From: an uncultured Eubacteriales bacterium
GTDB taxonomy: Bacteria > Bacillota > Clostridia > Tissierellales > Peptoniphilaceae
NCBI GenBank assembly: GCA_900539725.1
Contig: UQDI01000003.1
Coordinates: 1 to 64,000 of the forward strand
DNA: 64,000 bases
Direction: 5' to 3'
In this document: positions 43,699-52,322 of the stretch, one piece after another
How positions within the stretch are numbered: the first letter of the stretch is position 1
How the letters are laid out: every line of letters starts with the position of its first letter
Made by a program: the position numbers and the translations under genes
Notes under the pieces: model-generated
Databases searched by the model: none
Seen by the model: only the letters and a program-made list of their open reading frames with translations
What the model was told of the DNA's origin: nothing

Positions 43699-44597
43699 GC
43701 GTCTAAACCTTCTTCACTAGGTATTACCTCTTTAACCGCCGCTATCGCTACTTCAACCATATCGTCATCAGGCTCTTTGACTGTAGCAATCTTTTGAAGC
43801 CAAAGTCCTGGTTTAGCAACTGCTCTACAAAAGCCCACGTTATCGTACTTGCCTATGAGTCTATTGATCTCATATGATATAGCAGCTACTAGTGGCAGAG
43901 CTATAATTCTAGAGACTACTCTCATTACTGGCGATGGCCATCCAAAGAATGACAGCACAACTATTGATACGAGCATAACCATAAACAAGAAGCTTGTTCC
44001 GCATCTTGGATGGTACTTGCTCATCTTTTGTACATTTTCAACAGTAAGATCAAGGCCATTCTCATAAGCAAAGATGGTTTTGTGCTCAGCGCCATGGTAC
44101 ATGAATACTCTCTTTAAATCCTTTTGATTCGATATTGAAGTAATATATATTAAAAATATAGATATCCTTATCAAGCCTTCAACGAAGTTTAGTAAGAATA
44201 TATTATTGATTTTATCCTTTAATAAGTTAGCTATAAATGTTGGAATTACAACAAAAAGTCCTATAGCTATAAAAAAAGAAAAAACAAAAGTAAAAATATT
44301 AAACAAAGTATCTTTAAATTTACTAGTTTCTTTTTTGTCCTCTTCATCGTCATAAAAAGAAGCAGAATAATAGAGAGCTTTAGTGCCTTCAGACATTGAG
44401 TCCACTAGCTTGGATATACCTCTTATAAATGGGATTTTGAAGATGAGCTTATTATTCTTAGCTGAATCATCTTTGACCTTGACTTCTATCTCACCATCTG
44501 GTTTTCTCACGGCAACTGAAGTCATTTGTGGTCCTTTCATAAGTATACCTTCGATTAAAGCTTGTCCACCTATACTTGTTTTAAAATTCTTTTTCAT
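43692..44597 (-). CDS. DUF1385 membrane protein (YqhQ family)
   Basis: A 301-aa membrane protein with about four TM helices and the family segments IGGQALIEGILMKGP, YHGAEHKTIFAYENG and HPRCGTSFLF. It is a metal-dependent-looking protein of unknown role whose gene usually lies between rpmE and prmC, as here. The ATG has GGTGA six bases upstream. It is transcribed after, or through, the rpmE terminator. Confidence 0.92.
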   Translation of the reverse strand: MKKNFKTSIGGQALIEGILMKGPQMTSVAVRKPDGEIEVKVKDDSAKNNKLIFKIPFIRGISKLVDSMSEGTKALYYSASFYDDEEDKKETSKFKDTLFNIFTFVFSFFIAIGLFVVIPTFIANLLKDKINNIFLLNFVEGLIRISIFLIYITSISNQKDLKRVFMYHGAEHKTIFAYENGLDLTVENVQKMSKYHPRCGTSFLFMVMLVSIVVLSFFGWPSPVMRVVSRIIALPLVAAISYEINRLIGKYDNVGFCRAVAKPGLWLQKIATVKEPDDDMVEVAIAAVKEVIPSEEGLDAW

Positions 44598-44615
44598 TTT
44601 TTCACCTATATAATG

Positions 44616-44645
44616 AAAAATTAGCAGAAAAAAGTCTGCTAATTT
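44616..44645 (-). terminator. intrinsic terminator overlapping the rpmE stop codon
   Basis: Minus strand AAATTAGCAGA pairs with TCTGCTAATTT, followed by TTTCATT. Partial read-through is needed if the DUF1385-prmC-prfA genes lack their own promoter. None is clear in the 41-base gap. Confidence 0.75.
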
Positions 44646-44845
44646 TCGTCTTTTTTGTATCTCTTCTTGAATTTCTCTACACGGCCACCACGTTCAGTAA
44701 ATTTTTGTTTACCTGTAAAGAATGGGTGACATTCAGAGCAAACTTCTACTTTTAACTCATCTCTTGTTGAGCCTGTAACAAAAGTGTTACCACATGCGCA
44801 TGTTACAGTTACTTCTTTAAATTCTGGATGTATGTCTTTTTTCAT
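44639..44845 (-). CDS. rpmE: 50S ribosomal protein L31, zinc type
   Basis: A 68-aa ribosomal protein. CACGNTF and CSECHPFF give the four-cysteine zinc ribbon of the zinc-containing form. FTGKQKF is diagnostic for bL31. A good AGAGAGGTGAAATAA precedes ATG and a consensus promoter lies 34 bases upstream. The zinc form suggests that a zinc-free paralogue may exist elsewhere, which cannot be tested here. Confidence 0.97.
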   Translation of the reverse strand: MKKDIHPEFKEVTVTCACGNTFVTGSTRDELKVEVCSECHPFFTGKQKFTERGGRVEKFKKRYKKDEN

Positions 44846-44878
44846 TTATTTCACCTCTCTTACCTCATTAACCACTAA

Positions 44879-44907
44879 ATTATATCATATAAATGTTCAT
44901 ATTTCAA
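44879..44907 (-). promoter_or_regulatory. sigma-A type promoter of rpmE
   Basis: Minus strand TTGAAA (44907-44902), 17-base spacer, TATAAT (44884-44879). Strong consensus. Confidence 0.8.
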
Positions 44908-44965
44908 GTATTTTTTATAAAAATATAATATTTTTTTCTTTATTAGATATTTTTAAACTCAATAT

Positions 44966-46279
44966 CTATTTACTAAGGCCAGCATCTCTCATCACTGCTT
45001 TTATAATCCTTTGATTTTCTAAATAACCTGTCTTGTCCTCTTCACTCTCTTGAACAATTATATCTGGCACTGTTTGATCTAATTCATTAATTGAACCAGA
45101 CTCTGTTACGCCCATTACATTTGATAATCTCATAACAAAAGCCGTATTAGGAAGGTCGATTTGCATTGGATCAAAGCCAATACCATCGCCAGCAGTTCTA
45201 CTTCCAACTAAGGTAGCCAGTTTAGTTTCTTTGCAAAACGATGCTAGCATCTCAGCTGAAGAGAAAACTCCATTATCTACTAAAAGATATATCTTTCCTT
45301 TAAACCTAATTGAATCCTTGCTTGGCTTAACAGATAACTCCAAAGGTGTATAGCAATCAAAATCACTAAGAATCTTTTTCACATCTTCACTAAAGTGTGA
45401 GTTATCTAAGAATGTTTTTACATCATTTTTAAATTCTAACTGCTTATAAATTTTTTCATATTTTTCTCCTGATTTCATCAAAAAATAATTTTTCGTTTCA
45501 TATTTTTTATCTACTATTTTGGGAAGTAAAAACTCTTGCCAATAATTGCTATCACCACCGCCATTGCCTCTTATATCGATTATTAAGAAAGGATAATCTT
45601 TTATTTCATTAAGATAATTAACAATAATATCTTTGTCTTGATTGATATATTGCTCACCTATAAGTGATTTGATTTTAATATAAGCAAGTTTATCTTTAAT
45701 AATATTCTCTGTTATAAGATTTTTAGAATAATTCTTATTTACTTCATCATCGCTCTTCATATTTTCAGCAACATATTTTTTTACCGTTTCATTATTAATA
45801 TTGTATCTTCTTCGAACGCTTTCTTTCTCATACATTTCAGTAATATAATGTCTCCAAGAATTCTTTGGCATAGGATAATAAGTCGTATACATAAACATTG
45901 CAAAATCTTCTGGCATTAAATGAGTATGTCCATTATGAAGCTCTGCTAAAACATAATTCATTCTACTAAAAAAGTCTGCATCGTTTTTTGACTCTGCAAT
46001 ATATGCTTCATACTTTTCTTTATTACTTAGCCAATCAATACCATATAATTTTTTATTAACTTCGAAAAATGGATAATGCTCTTTCAAGGTATTGTATGCA
46101 AAATTAAAATCTTCTATGTAATCCTCTTTACTTAAATTAAATTCTTTATATTCCAAGTCTTTTAAATTAATTGCCCTTATGTCATTAGTCTTAGTGTTAA
46201 TATAGTTATTATAAGAAAAAATTGAGACTAAAAATAAAAGTATAATAAGACAAAATGATATGATAGCATTCTTTTTCAT
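44966..46279 (-). CDS. membrane-anchored S41 family peptidase
   Basis: A 437-aa protein with one N-terminal membrane anchor (about 5-25) and the rest outside. The S41 core is seen in LIIDIRGNGGGDSNYW (about 228-243) and GVFSSAEMLASF, which supplies the catalytic Ser (340 or 341). VGSRTAGDGIGFDP follows. There is no PDZ domain as in CtpA, so it is a tricorn-core type peptidase of unknown substrate. Own promoter and AAGGGG ribosome site. Monocistronic. No clear terminator between it and rpmE. Confidence 0.88.
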   Translation of the reverse strand: MKKNAIISFCLIILLFLVSIFSYNNYINTKTNDIRAINLKDLEYKEFNLSKEDYIEDFNFAYNTLKEHYPFFEVNKKLYGIDWLSNKEKYEAYIAESKNDADFFSRMNYVLAELHNGHTHLMPEDFAMFMYTTYYPMPKNSWRHYITEMYEKESVRRRYNINNETVKKYVAENMKSDDEVNKNYSKNLITENIIKDKLAYIKIKSLIGEQYINQDKDIIVNYLNEIKDYPFLIIDIRGNGGGDSNYWQEFLLPKIVDKKYETKNYFLMKSGEKYEKIYKQLEFKNDVKTFLDNSHFSEDVKKILSDFDCYTPLELSVKPSKDSIRFKGKIYLLVDNGVFSSAEMLASFCKETKLATLVGSRTAGDGIGFDPMQIDLPNTAFVMRLSNVMGVTESGSINELDQTVPDIIVQESEEDKTGYLENQRIIKAVMRDAGLSK

Positions 46280-46316
46280 GATTTGTATCCCCTTCCGTGC
46301 AAATGTATATATAAGT

Positions 46317-46344
46317 ATTATATCACATATAAAGTAATAATCAA
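46317..46344 (-). promoter_or_regulatory. sigma-A type promoter of the S41 peptidase gene
   Basis: Minus strand TTGATT (46344-46339), 16-base spacer, TATAAT (46322-46317), 38 bases before the start codon. Confidence 0.7.
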
Positions 46345-46352
46345 CTTAGATT

Positions 46353-46386
46353 ATAAAAAACATACTTATTCAAAATCAATATGTTT
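46353..46386 (-). terminator. intrinsic terminator of the nusB-xseAB-prenyl synthase operon
   Basis: Minus strand AAACATA pairs with TATGTTT over a 15-base loop and is followed by TTTATAATC. The long loop makes it a moderate terminator. Confidence 0.55.
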
Positions 46387-46396
46387 TAGATATATC

Positions 46397-47230
46397 TTAT
46401 TTAATTAATTCTAATGAGTACTTTGTTGTTTCATAATTAAGCTTTGCTTGAAGCGCCTTCATCTTCTTAAGATTCTCTTCAAGTATTTCTTTTGCCTCTT
46501 CAAATGAATGAAACTTAAGTATATTGTTTCCATCTATCTCTTTATTTTCATTTAAGTCATCTAAATCATCTTTTATTTGAAAGCTCATTGCGAATAGTCT
46601 TGAGAAGATTAAAACATTTTTCATTATCTCTTCATCTTTCTCAGCTAAAATGCATGGAACTAGAAAAGCTATATTAAATAGTCTTCCCGTCTTATTTAGT
46701 ATCATAGTTTTGTACTCATCATAAGTATATTCGCCTATCTCGCTACTCTCCATGCGTATGTCTTCTGACTGACCAAGTATCATGCCTTTTACGCCTGATG
46801 ATCTATACATATAGCTCATTGCTTTTAAAATGTTTTTATTATCATTATCTCTAAGCTTGTGAGCTAGGTATTCCATAGACAGGTTCAAAAGTGCATCGCC
46901 ACACAAAATTGCGTTTGCTTCGCCATATTTCTTATGAACTGTAAATTTGCCGCGTCTATACTCATCGTTATCCATAGCTGGCAAATCGTCATGAACTAAG
47001 GAATAATTGTGAATTAACTCAAGTGCGACCGCAAAGGCGTTTATTAGCTTCTTATCTAGCTCCAGCTCATTTCCAAGGCTATATAGTATAAAGGGTCTAA
47101 GCCTCTTGCCTGCATCGTATGAGGCGTATTCTATGGCCTCTGAGATGACGTCATCATTAAGATATGGCTTAAGCTCCATAGGAAGCCTCTCGTCAAAGGT
47201 CTCTTTAAATGTATTAATATTCATCATCAT
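46397..47230 (-). CDS. ispA: short-chain polyprenyl (farnesyl/geranyl) diphosphate synthase
   Basis: Condenses isopentenyl diphosphate units into C15-C20 prenyl diphosphates. A 277-aa enzyme with the first aspartate-rich motif in VHDDLPAMDND (about residue 83) and a second in QIKDDLDDL (normally DDILD). GKRLRPFILY and GEANAILCGDALL are typical. Three in-frame ATG codons are tandem at 47230, 47227 and 47224, and the gene overlaps the end of xseB, so the exact start is uncertain. It lies in the usual xseA-xseB-ispA order. Confidence 0.92.
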   Translation of the reverse strand: MMMNINTFKETFDERLPMELKPYLNDDVISEAIEYASYDAGKRLRPFILYSLGNELELDKKLINAFAVALELIHNYSLVHDDLPAMDNDEYRRGKFTVHKKYGEANAILCGDALLNLSMEYLAHKLRDNDNKNILKAMSYMYRSSGVKGMILGQSEDIRMESSEIGEYTYDEYKTMILNKTGRLFNIAFLVPCILAEKDEEIMKNVLIFSRLFAMSFQIKDDLDDLNENKEIDGNNILKFHSFEEAKEILEENLKKMKALQAKLNYETTKYSLELIK

Positions 47231-47519
47231 CGTAGTCCAGTTCGTAGTCGTGTGCTTCGCTAAAGTCTTTGAATGAGTCTATAGTTTCAAAGTCATTGTC
47301 TTCAACGTCATAATCAATCTCTTTTGATAGATTTAAGTCATCTATCTCAATCTTTTTAATCTTCATCTTGGCTTCACTTAATTTTTTATTCAATTCTTTG
47401 TAAAGCTTAACTGCTTTTTCAAATTCATCTATGCTTTCATCTAAACTTAGCTCTTGACTTTGCAATTTCTCAAGAATATCGTCTAAGTTATCTAATGTTT
47501 TTTCATAATTTAATGTCAT
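47214..47519 (-). CDS. xseB: exodeoxyribonuclease VII small subunit with acidic tail
   Basis: Small subunit of exonuclease VII, which cleaves single-stranded DNA. The family core is residues 1-65 (LDDILEKLQSQELSLDESIDEFEKAVKLY, cited in part). At 101 aa it is longer than the usual 65-80, because of a C-terminal Asp/Glu/Tyr-rich tail from about residue 68 to 101 (HDYELDYDDDEY at the end). Overlaps xseA by 17 bases and ispA by 17. Confidence 0.93.
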   Translation of the reverse strand: MTLNYEKTLDNLDDILEKLQSQELSLDESIDEFEKAVKLYKELNKKLSEAKMKIKKIEIDDLNLSKEIDYDVEDNDFETIDSFKDFSEAHDYELDYDDDEY

Positions 47520-48843
47520 TATTTACCTCCAAAACATGAGCTTTAATACTGCTATTGTATGACTTAATTAATATATCTGAGCCTATCTTTATATTATTAG
47601 CATCTTTTATAGTTTTATTATCTAAATCACTTATCAAAAAGTAACCTCTTCTTAAAGTCTTGTAAATATCGTTTATTGTAAGCCTTAGCTTAAACTTTTG
47701 TAAATCCTCTGTCATAGCGCTCAGCTTATTGTTCATAGCTTGATTAATATTAACAATTCTCTTGTCAATAGTATTATTCGCTTCGTCTATCCTTTTACTT
47801 ACGGATGAATAAATTAGCCTTGAAGCGAGCATATCAACTTTTTTCTCCTTCGCATAAATGTACTTATCCATCTCTTTTTTAATTAATATCATAAGATTAT
47901 TTGTCTTTGAATAAAAATTATCAATTAGAGTTTTAGTGTTTAAACTATTAATCAAATCTCTTTTGTTCTTTAAATTGGCTTCTTCGCTTGAAATATAGTG
48001 ATTCATTAAAAAACTTATCTGTATTATGCTTTGATCAAGTATATCAGGTAGTTCATAATAATACTTGGATATAATTTCAGCCGCCTCAGATGGCGTTGCG
48101 CATCTTTTATCTGCTACAAGGTCAGCTATAAAGCTATCTATCTGGTGACCAACAGCTGTCATAACTGGTATCTTTGATGCGAATATCTTTCTTGCCATGC
48201 TCTCGTCATTAAAAACGGCTAGCTCTTCGTAACTGCCCCCGCCTCTTGCAATAAGAATGAGATCAACATCATTCTTTTGGTTGAAATAATCAAGTCCACT
48301 ATTTATATTAGATACAGCCATATCCCCTTGAACGAAGGAATCATATAGAATTATGTCAATCATATTGGTCCTTCGTCTAAGCACCTTTACTATATCTCTA
48401 AAGCCGGCACTTGTTGATGAAGCGATGAGGCCAAGTCTTCTTGGGTACTTTGGTATTTCTTGTTTAAATTCTTCGTCAAAAAGGCCTTCCTTTTCAAGCT
48501 TCTCAAGCGTTTTTCTAAACTCTCTCTTGAGCTTACCTATGCCAAGCTCTTCAACGTAATCAACATTGATCTGGTAGGTGCTGTTTTGGTCGTAAGTAGA
48601 AATCTTTCCTTTGATAAAGACCTTCATACCATTTTCAAGAGTAATCTCTTCTTCATTCTTATAACAATAGAAGGCGCACTTAATCTTGGAGCTCTCATCC
48701 TTAATCAAAAAATATAGATGGCCTGAATTGTTTTTCTTGTAATCAGCAACTTCCCCTTCGACGTATATCTCCTGCAGAAGAAAATCGCTCGCCAAAACGT
48801 CCTTTATGTAGTCGTTAAGAGCCGTTACCGTGAATTTATTCAT
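47503..48843 (-). CDS. xseA: exodeoxyribonuclease VII large subunit
   Basis: Catalytic subunit of exonuclease VII. The N-terminal OB-fold reads EVADYKKNNSGHLYFLIKD, and the nuclease core has LIARGGGSYEELAVFND and TAVGHQIDSFIADLVAD. The helical C terminus binds XseB. The length, 446 aa, is normal. The start overlaps the nusB stop by eight bases. Confidence 0.97.
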   Translation of the reverse strand: MNKFTVTALNDYIKDVLASDFLLQEIYVEGEVADYKKNNSGHLYFLIKDESSKIKCAFYCYKNEEEITLENGMKVFIKGKISTYDQNSTYQINVDYVEELGIGKLKREFRKTLEKLEKEGLFDEEFKQEIPKYPRRLGLIASSTSAGFRDIVKVLRRRTNMIDIILYDSFVQGDMAVSNINSGLDYFNQKNDVDLILIARGGGSYEELAVFNDESMARKIFASKIPVMTAVGHQIDSFIADLVADKRCATPSEAAEIISKYYYELPDILDQSIIQISFLMNHYISSEEANLKNKRDLINSLNTKTLIDNFYSKTNNLMILIKKEMDKYIYAKEKKVDMLASRLIYSSVSKRIDEANNTIDKRIVNINQAMNNKLSAMTEDLQKFKLRLTINDIYKTLRRGYFLISDLDNKTIKDANNIKIGSDILIKSYNSSIKAHVLEVNNDIKL

Positions 48844-49243
48844 GGTAATAGTTCCTTACGTAATCACCTAGTATAGCGTTAATAAATTTGTATGAGTTAT
48901 CGTCTGAAAAGTTTTTAGCAATTTCAACTATATCATTGATAATTATTTGATAAGCAATTTCTTCTTCTACATATATTTCAAATATGGCAAGTCTTAGTAG
49001 AGCTCTGTCAATATATGAGAGCCTTTCAAGCTTTGCATCTTTAAACGCTTTATTAAGTTCTATATCAATTAGATCGATATTCTCAATAAATTTCTCAAGT
49101 CTATTGCTAAGCTTTATTTTATTCTCTTCGCTTATCTCAAGCGCTTCAAAATAACCATCTAAATCCTCTACTGAGCTATATTTATTTAGGTCAAATTGAT
49201 ATATTGCATTCATTAAATTTAATCTAGTCTTGTCGTATGACAT
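48836..49243 (-). CDS. nusB: transcription antitermination factor NusB
   Basis: Binds boxA with NusE (S10) during rRNA antitermination. The frame is open to 49306, but ATG at 49243 has GAGGG upstream and gives 135 aa, starting MSYDKTRLNLMNAIYQFD as in the family. The C-terminal YIDRALLRLAIFEI and INDIVEIAKNFSDDNSYKFINAIL (cited in part) are characteristic. First gene of the xse operon. A hairpin with four T (49257-49276) lies just before its ribosome site, so the unit may need read-through from the efp operon. Confidence 0.94.
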   Translation of the reverse strand: MSYDKTRLNLMNAIYQFDLNKYSSVEDLDGYFEALEISEENKIKLSNRLEKFIENIDLIDIELNKAFKDAKLERLSYIDRALLRLAIFEIYVEEEIAYQIIINDIVEIAKNFSDDNSYKFINAILGDYVRNYYHE

Positions 49244-49286
49244 ATTATCCCTCACTAAAAAGGCAGCTGTGTGCCTAAGTTTTTCT

Positions 49287-49318
49287 TTAAAAAAACTCCA
49301 GCGCAATTACTGGAGTTT
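49287..49318 (-). terminator. intrinsic terminator of the efp-asp23 operon
   Basis: Minus strand AAACTCCAG pairs with CTGGAGTTT over an eight-base loop, followed by TTTTTT. A second, weaker hairpin (AGGCA/TGCCT plus TTTT) sits at 49257-49276. Confidence 0.88.
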
Positions 49319-49325
49319 AATCAAA

Positions 49326-49682
49326 TTATTTATTAGCCTTTTGTGCTTCCTTAACGCCCTTTACATGAACGTTAACTTGCAAAACATGTATGTCAGTCAT
49401 CTCTTCAACAGCCGATTTTACACTTGATTGAATATCGTATCCAACCTTGTCGATCTTTGCACCGTATTCGATGTCAACATATATGTCTATTATACAACCT
49501 TCTTCACTGCTTTCAATTTTAATTGGTTTATTAAAATTCTTTACTCCTAATAAATCAGTAATGTTCGATCCAATACCTGCTGATAGTGAGCAAACATGTT
49601 CTACTTCGCATGTTGCATTGCTAGCTATAGTTGCTATAACATCATCAGATATAGTAATCTTTCCAATATTGTTATTTTCCAT
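49326..49682 (-). CDS. Asp23/Gls24 family envelope stress protein
   Basis: A 118-aa Asp23/YqhY-type protein: ISDDVIATIASNATCEVEHV, VDIYVDIEYGAKIDKVGYDIQ-type beta strands, and VNVHVKGV near the end. In Firmicutes these proteins associate with membranes or fatty acid genes. Here it follows the CD1247-type gene by eight bases and ends the efp operon. No membrane helix of its own, so any membrane link would need a partner. Confidence 0.92.
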   Translation of the reverse strand: MENNNIGKITISDDVIATIASNATCEVEHVCSLSAGIGSNITDLLGVKNFNKPIKIESSEEGCIIDIYVDIEYGAKIDKVGYDIQSSVKSAVEEMTDIHVLQVNVHVKGVKEAQKANK

Positions 49683-49690
49683 ATCTTACT

Positions 49691-50041
49691 CTATTTAGAG
49701 TCTTCCTCCTCGTCTTCATCTTCTTCTGGATATTCGAAATAATCATCATCATAATCAAAGTCGTAATCATCATCGAAATCGTAGTCGTAGTCGTCATCAT
49801 CATAATCTTCGTAGTCATCGCCATAAACATCATCTTCTAAGTAAGAAAGATCTTCGTCAACTTCGAAGATGTAGTCTTCTAAGTCTTCGATAGCTACTTC
49901 GTTATCACAAACAACTTCAGCCATTTCATCAAGAATGTCGATGATTTCACTTAAAATCTTTTCTTCTTTACTTTCTTCATTCAAGCCTAAGCCTTCTGCA
50001 AGTCCCTTTAAATAAGAAACTCTCTTTGATAGTTCGTACAT
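49691..50041 (-). CDS. CD1247-type protein with very acidic Asp/Tyr tail
   Basis: A 116-aa protein. The N-terminal half (1-55) is a helical domain of the CD1247 N-terminal type (YELSKRVSYLKGLAEGLGL). From about residue 56 to the end it is almost only Asp, Glu and Tyr, with DDYD/DDDY repeats. There is no Cys cluster, signal or membrane part. Its function is unknown. It sits between efp and the Asp23 gene in the same transcript. Confidence 0.85.
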   Translation of the reverse strand: MYELSKRVSYLKGLAEGLGLNEESKEEKILSEIIDILDEMAEVVCDNEVAIEDLEDYIFEVDEDLSYLEDDVYGDDYEDYDDDDYDYDFDDDYDFDYDDDYFEYPEEDEDEEEDSK

Positions 50042-50053
50042 TTTTCTACCTCC

Positions 50054-50611
50054 TTAAACTCTAGATAAATATTCTCCACTTCTTGTGTCAATTTTAATTC
50101 TATCACCAATATTAACAAATAGTGGTACATTTAATGTAAATCCTGTTTCTACAGTAGCTGGTTTAGTAGCTCCAGTAGTAGTGTTTCCCTTAACACCAGG
50201 TTCTGTTTGAGTAACTTCTAGTTCAACAAAGTTAGGTGCTTGTACTGAAAATGCTTTGCCTTTGTAGAATCTTATAACTGCAGTATCATTTTCTCTTAAG
50301 AATTGAATAGCTTCGCTAACTTCGTCCTTGTTTAATGGAAGTTGCTCATATGTTTCGTTGTCCATAAAGTAGTAAAGCGCATCATCATTGTAAAGATATT
50401 GCATTTCTTTTGTTTCTAATTGTGCGTCATTGAACTTTTCAGTTGGATTGAATGTTAATTCCTTTGTTGCACCGCTTAGTACGCTTCTGATAGTTGCTCT
50501 TACGAAAGCAGCACCCTTTCCTGGCTTAACATGTTGAAAGTCCAATACTTGATAAACGTCTCCATCCCATTCGAATGTAGCGCCATTTCTAAAATCACTT
50601 GCCGATAACAT
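50054..50611 (-). CDS. efp: translation elongation factor P
   Basis: Relieves ribosome stalling at proline runs. A 185-aa protein with three beta-barrel domains. The tip of domain I reads QHVKPGKGAAFV, where Lys32 is the modification position. VSAQAPNFVELEVTQTEPG and GDRIKIDTRSGEYLSR are conserved. A consensus promoter lies 33 bases upstream and AGGAGG precedes the ATG. Confidence 0.98.
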   Translation of the reverse strand: MLSASDFRNGATFEWDGDVYQVLDFQHVKPGKGAAFVRATIRSVLSGATKELTFNPTEKFNDAQLETKEMQYLYNDDALYYFMDNETYEQLPLNKDEVSEAIQFLRENDTAVIRFYKGKAFSVQAPNFVELEVTQTEPGVKGNTTTGATKPATVETGFTLNVPLFVNIGDRIKIDTRSGEYLSRV

Positions 50612-50643
50612 ATATTTCCTCCTAAATTCTAATCTCTAAGACT

Positions 50644-50672
50644 ATTATATCAGTTAATTTGTAATTTAACAA
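50644..50672 (-). promoter_or_regulatory. sigma-A type promoter of the efp operon
   Basis: Minus strand TTGTTA (50672-50667), 17-base spacer, TATAAT (50649-50644). The region between it and the upstream pilus gene holds no clear terminator. Confidence 0.75.
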
Positions 50673-50717
50673 GTATTTTTTTAATAATATCGATATTTTT
50701 ATAAATAAATATTATCT

Positions 50718-51527
50718 TTAATAGTTTGACCTAGTCACCTTTATTATTCCTTTGAATGTTTTGCACCTTCTATACATCGTATTAAGCGACTTGAAACAGT
50801 CAATATTAGATTCTTTATCTATATCAATAACAGCTCCCATTATGTCGCTTTCACCCTCAATATTTAAGCTGCCATCTATAATTAAAAGACCTCTAAAATA
50901 AAAATTTGCTTTTACTCTCACATCGCCATCTATAATCATTATACCCGAGCCGTTAATGTTCGCACACAGTTCCTCACCATCAGCTGTGATTTTGACTATG
51001 GCGTTCGCATAATCAAAGTTTCTTGCATCTATCTCCTCTATATCAATAAAGTAATTATTGATTTCGCTCGCAGTAAAGTTTTGCACTTCGTTAGCTTGAA
51101 TTATTTCTTCACAAAAATCTTTTTTCTCTTTAGTGCTAGGATTGTCTTTGAAAAATATTCTGTTTAGTAATGAATATTTTGTATTTTTAGATATTTTCTT
51201 TTTATTAGCTAGTATTTCTTCGTAGTAAATATTAAATGCGTTCTTCGCAGTTGGATCATTAAGTGAGACTACAGCTTTTTGATTTTCAAAAACTGAGTAG
51301 TCTTTACCAATGATATCATATATGTCTCCGCCATTTAAGTAAGTCTCTTGTATATCTTTAGTGATTATATTATTAAGCGATTCTTCGTTATAAGCATATT
51401 GCTTCATCTTTGACCTATTTGTATACATCGTTCTTTCAATGCTTACGTATTCAAAGAGATAGATTAAAAGAGCTGTTAGTAAAAATATTACCGATAAAAC
51501 TACTAGACTTGCGCTGCCCTTTTTCAT
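50718..51527 (-). CDS. GspK/PilX-like minor pilin candidate
   Basis: A 269-aa protein. The N terminus MKKGSASLVVLSVIFLLTAL is a prepilin-like segment with Gly as -1 but without the Glu at +5, as in GspK/ComGG-type pseudopilins that form pilus tips. The rest is a large soluble domain ending in a beta-rich part (about 185-260, GSGIMIIDGDVRV, GLLIIDGSLNIEG) that looks like a right-handed beta region. It is the last gene of the pilus cluster, overlapping the preceding one by four bases. Role as tip component is inferred. Confidence 0.75.
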   Translation of the reverse strand: MKKGSASLVVLSVIFLLTALLIYLFEYVSIERTMYTNRSKMKQYAYNEESLNNIITKDIQETYLNGGDIYDIIGKDYSVFENQKAVVSLNDPTAKNAFNIYYEEILANKKKISKNTKYSLLNRIFFKDNPSTKEKKDFCEEIIQANEVQNFTASEINNYFIDIEEIDARNFDYANAIVKITADGEELCANINGSGIMIIDGDVRVKANFYFRGLLIIDGSLNIEGESDIMGAVIDIDKESNIDCFKSLNTMYRRCKTFKGIIKVTRSNY

Positions 51528-51997
51528 TCTATCACCTCAAGACGCTTTGTGCTAAAAAGCTTTTTATATTCTTTGCCCTTGACTTTAATTTGCATGCTTA
51601 CAAAGGCATCTTCAGCATTGTAGGCAAAGGAAAGTTCTTCAAGGCCTGATAAAAAGTATGTTACGCCTATAGACTTGCCTCCCGCAACTCTCTTTATTCT
51701 ATCGCCATCCATATAATAGTCAGATGATTTAAGTTCTCTCGAGCCTTTCTTTTCAAAATGAATGGAGTCATTTTTAACGCTCACTGCATTATATAGAGTA
51801 AAGTCATTTTCAATAAATGAAAAGAATAGATTGATGTCGTCTTCCTTCTCTAAGCTTTCTTCATACCTTTGAGTAAAACTAGTAAAGTTTTTGAGTAAGG
51901 AGCTTGCTTCGAACAGGACTATTGACAAGAGAAAGAGAGCGATGATTAGCTCAATTAAGGACTCCGCTTTTTTATTTGATGATCTGATATTCTTCAT
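51524..51997 (-). CDS. minor pilin, ComGF-like candidate
   Basis: About 157 aa from ATG 51997, chosen because GAAGGAA lies seven bases upstream; in-frame ATG codons at 52018 and 52015 lack a site. The prepilin-like segment is KKAESLIELIIALFLLS, with Ala -1 and Glu at +5. The soluble part contains SFIENDFTLYNAV and FLSGLEELSF. It overlaps the next gene by four bases. Identity with ComGF is by size, position and pattern only. Confidence 0.78.
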   Translation of the reverse strand: MKNIRSSNKKAESLIELIIALFLLSIVLFEASSLLKNFTSFTQRYEESLEKEDDINLFFSFIENDFTLYNAVSVKNDSIHFEKKGSRELKSSDYYMDGDRIKRVAGGKSIGVTYFLSGLEELSFAYNAEDAFVSMQIKVKGKEYKKLFSTKRLEVIE

Positions 51998-52322
51998 ATG
52001 TATTTCCTTCTTCATCAATTATATATAGTGTAAATGTATATAAATCTCCAGTATATGCTTCTTTAACGAGATTAAATTTACATTCTTCGCCTAAATTGTC
52101 TTTTATCTTATCTGATATGGCATATACATCGTTTGTTTCATCTGATCTAAGTATCTCCATAGCATTACTTGCAAAAGCATCAGCCTTTCTAAGCTTCTTC
52201 GTATCTGCCTCAAGTGCCATAAAATTCTTCAAAAAAATAGACAGAAAAAGTATGAAGCAAGAAAGTATAGCAAAGGAAACTACAATATCCATCATTGTAA
52301 GTGCTTTTTTATACTTCTTCAT
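51972..52322 (-). CDS. minor prepilin with Asp at +5
   Basis: A 116-aa protein from ATG 52322 (upstream TTG at 52340 is possible but unlikely, as GGAGG at 11 bases favours the ATG). The N terminus MKKYKKALTMMDIVVSF fits a prepilin site with Ala7 as -1 and Asp12 at +5, where nearly all type IV pilins have Glu. Codon GAT at 52289-52287. A short soluble domain follows. GspI/ComGE-like by position. Confidence 0.75.
   Translation of the reverse strand: MKKYKKALTMMDIVVSFAILSCFILFLSIFLKNFMALEADTKKLRKADAFASNAMEILRSDETNDVYAISDKIKDNLGEECKFNLVKEAYTGDLYTFTLYIIDEEGNTYEEYQIIK

Noticed and set aside
50650..50672. GTTAA...TTAAC inverted repeat inside the efp promoter
   Set aside because: Half-sites are short and the spacing (eight bases) fits no repressor I know in such a position; likely chance in AT-rich DNA.
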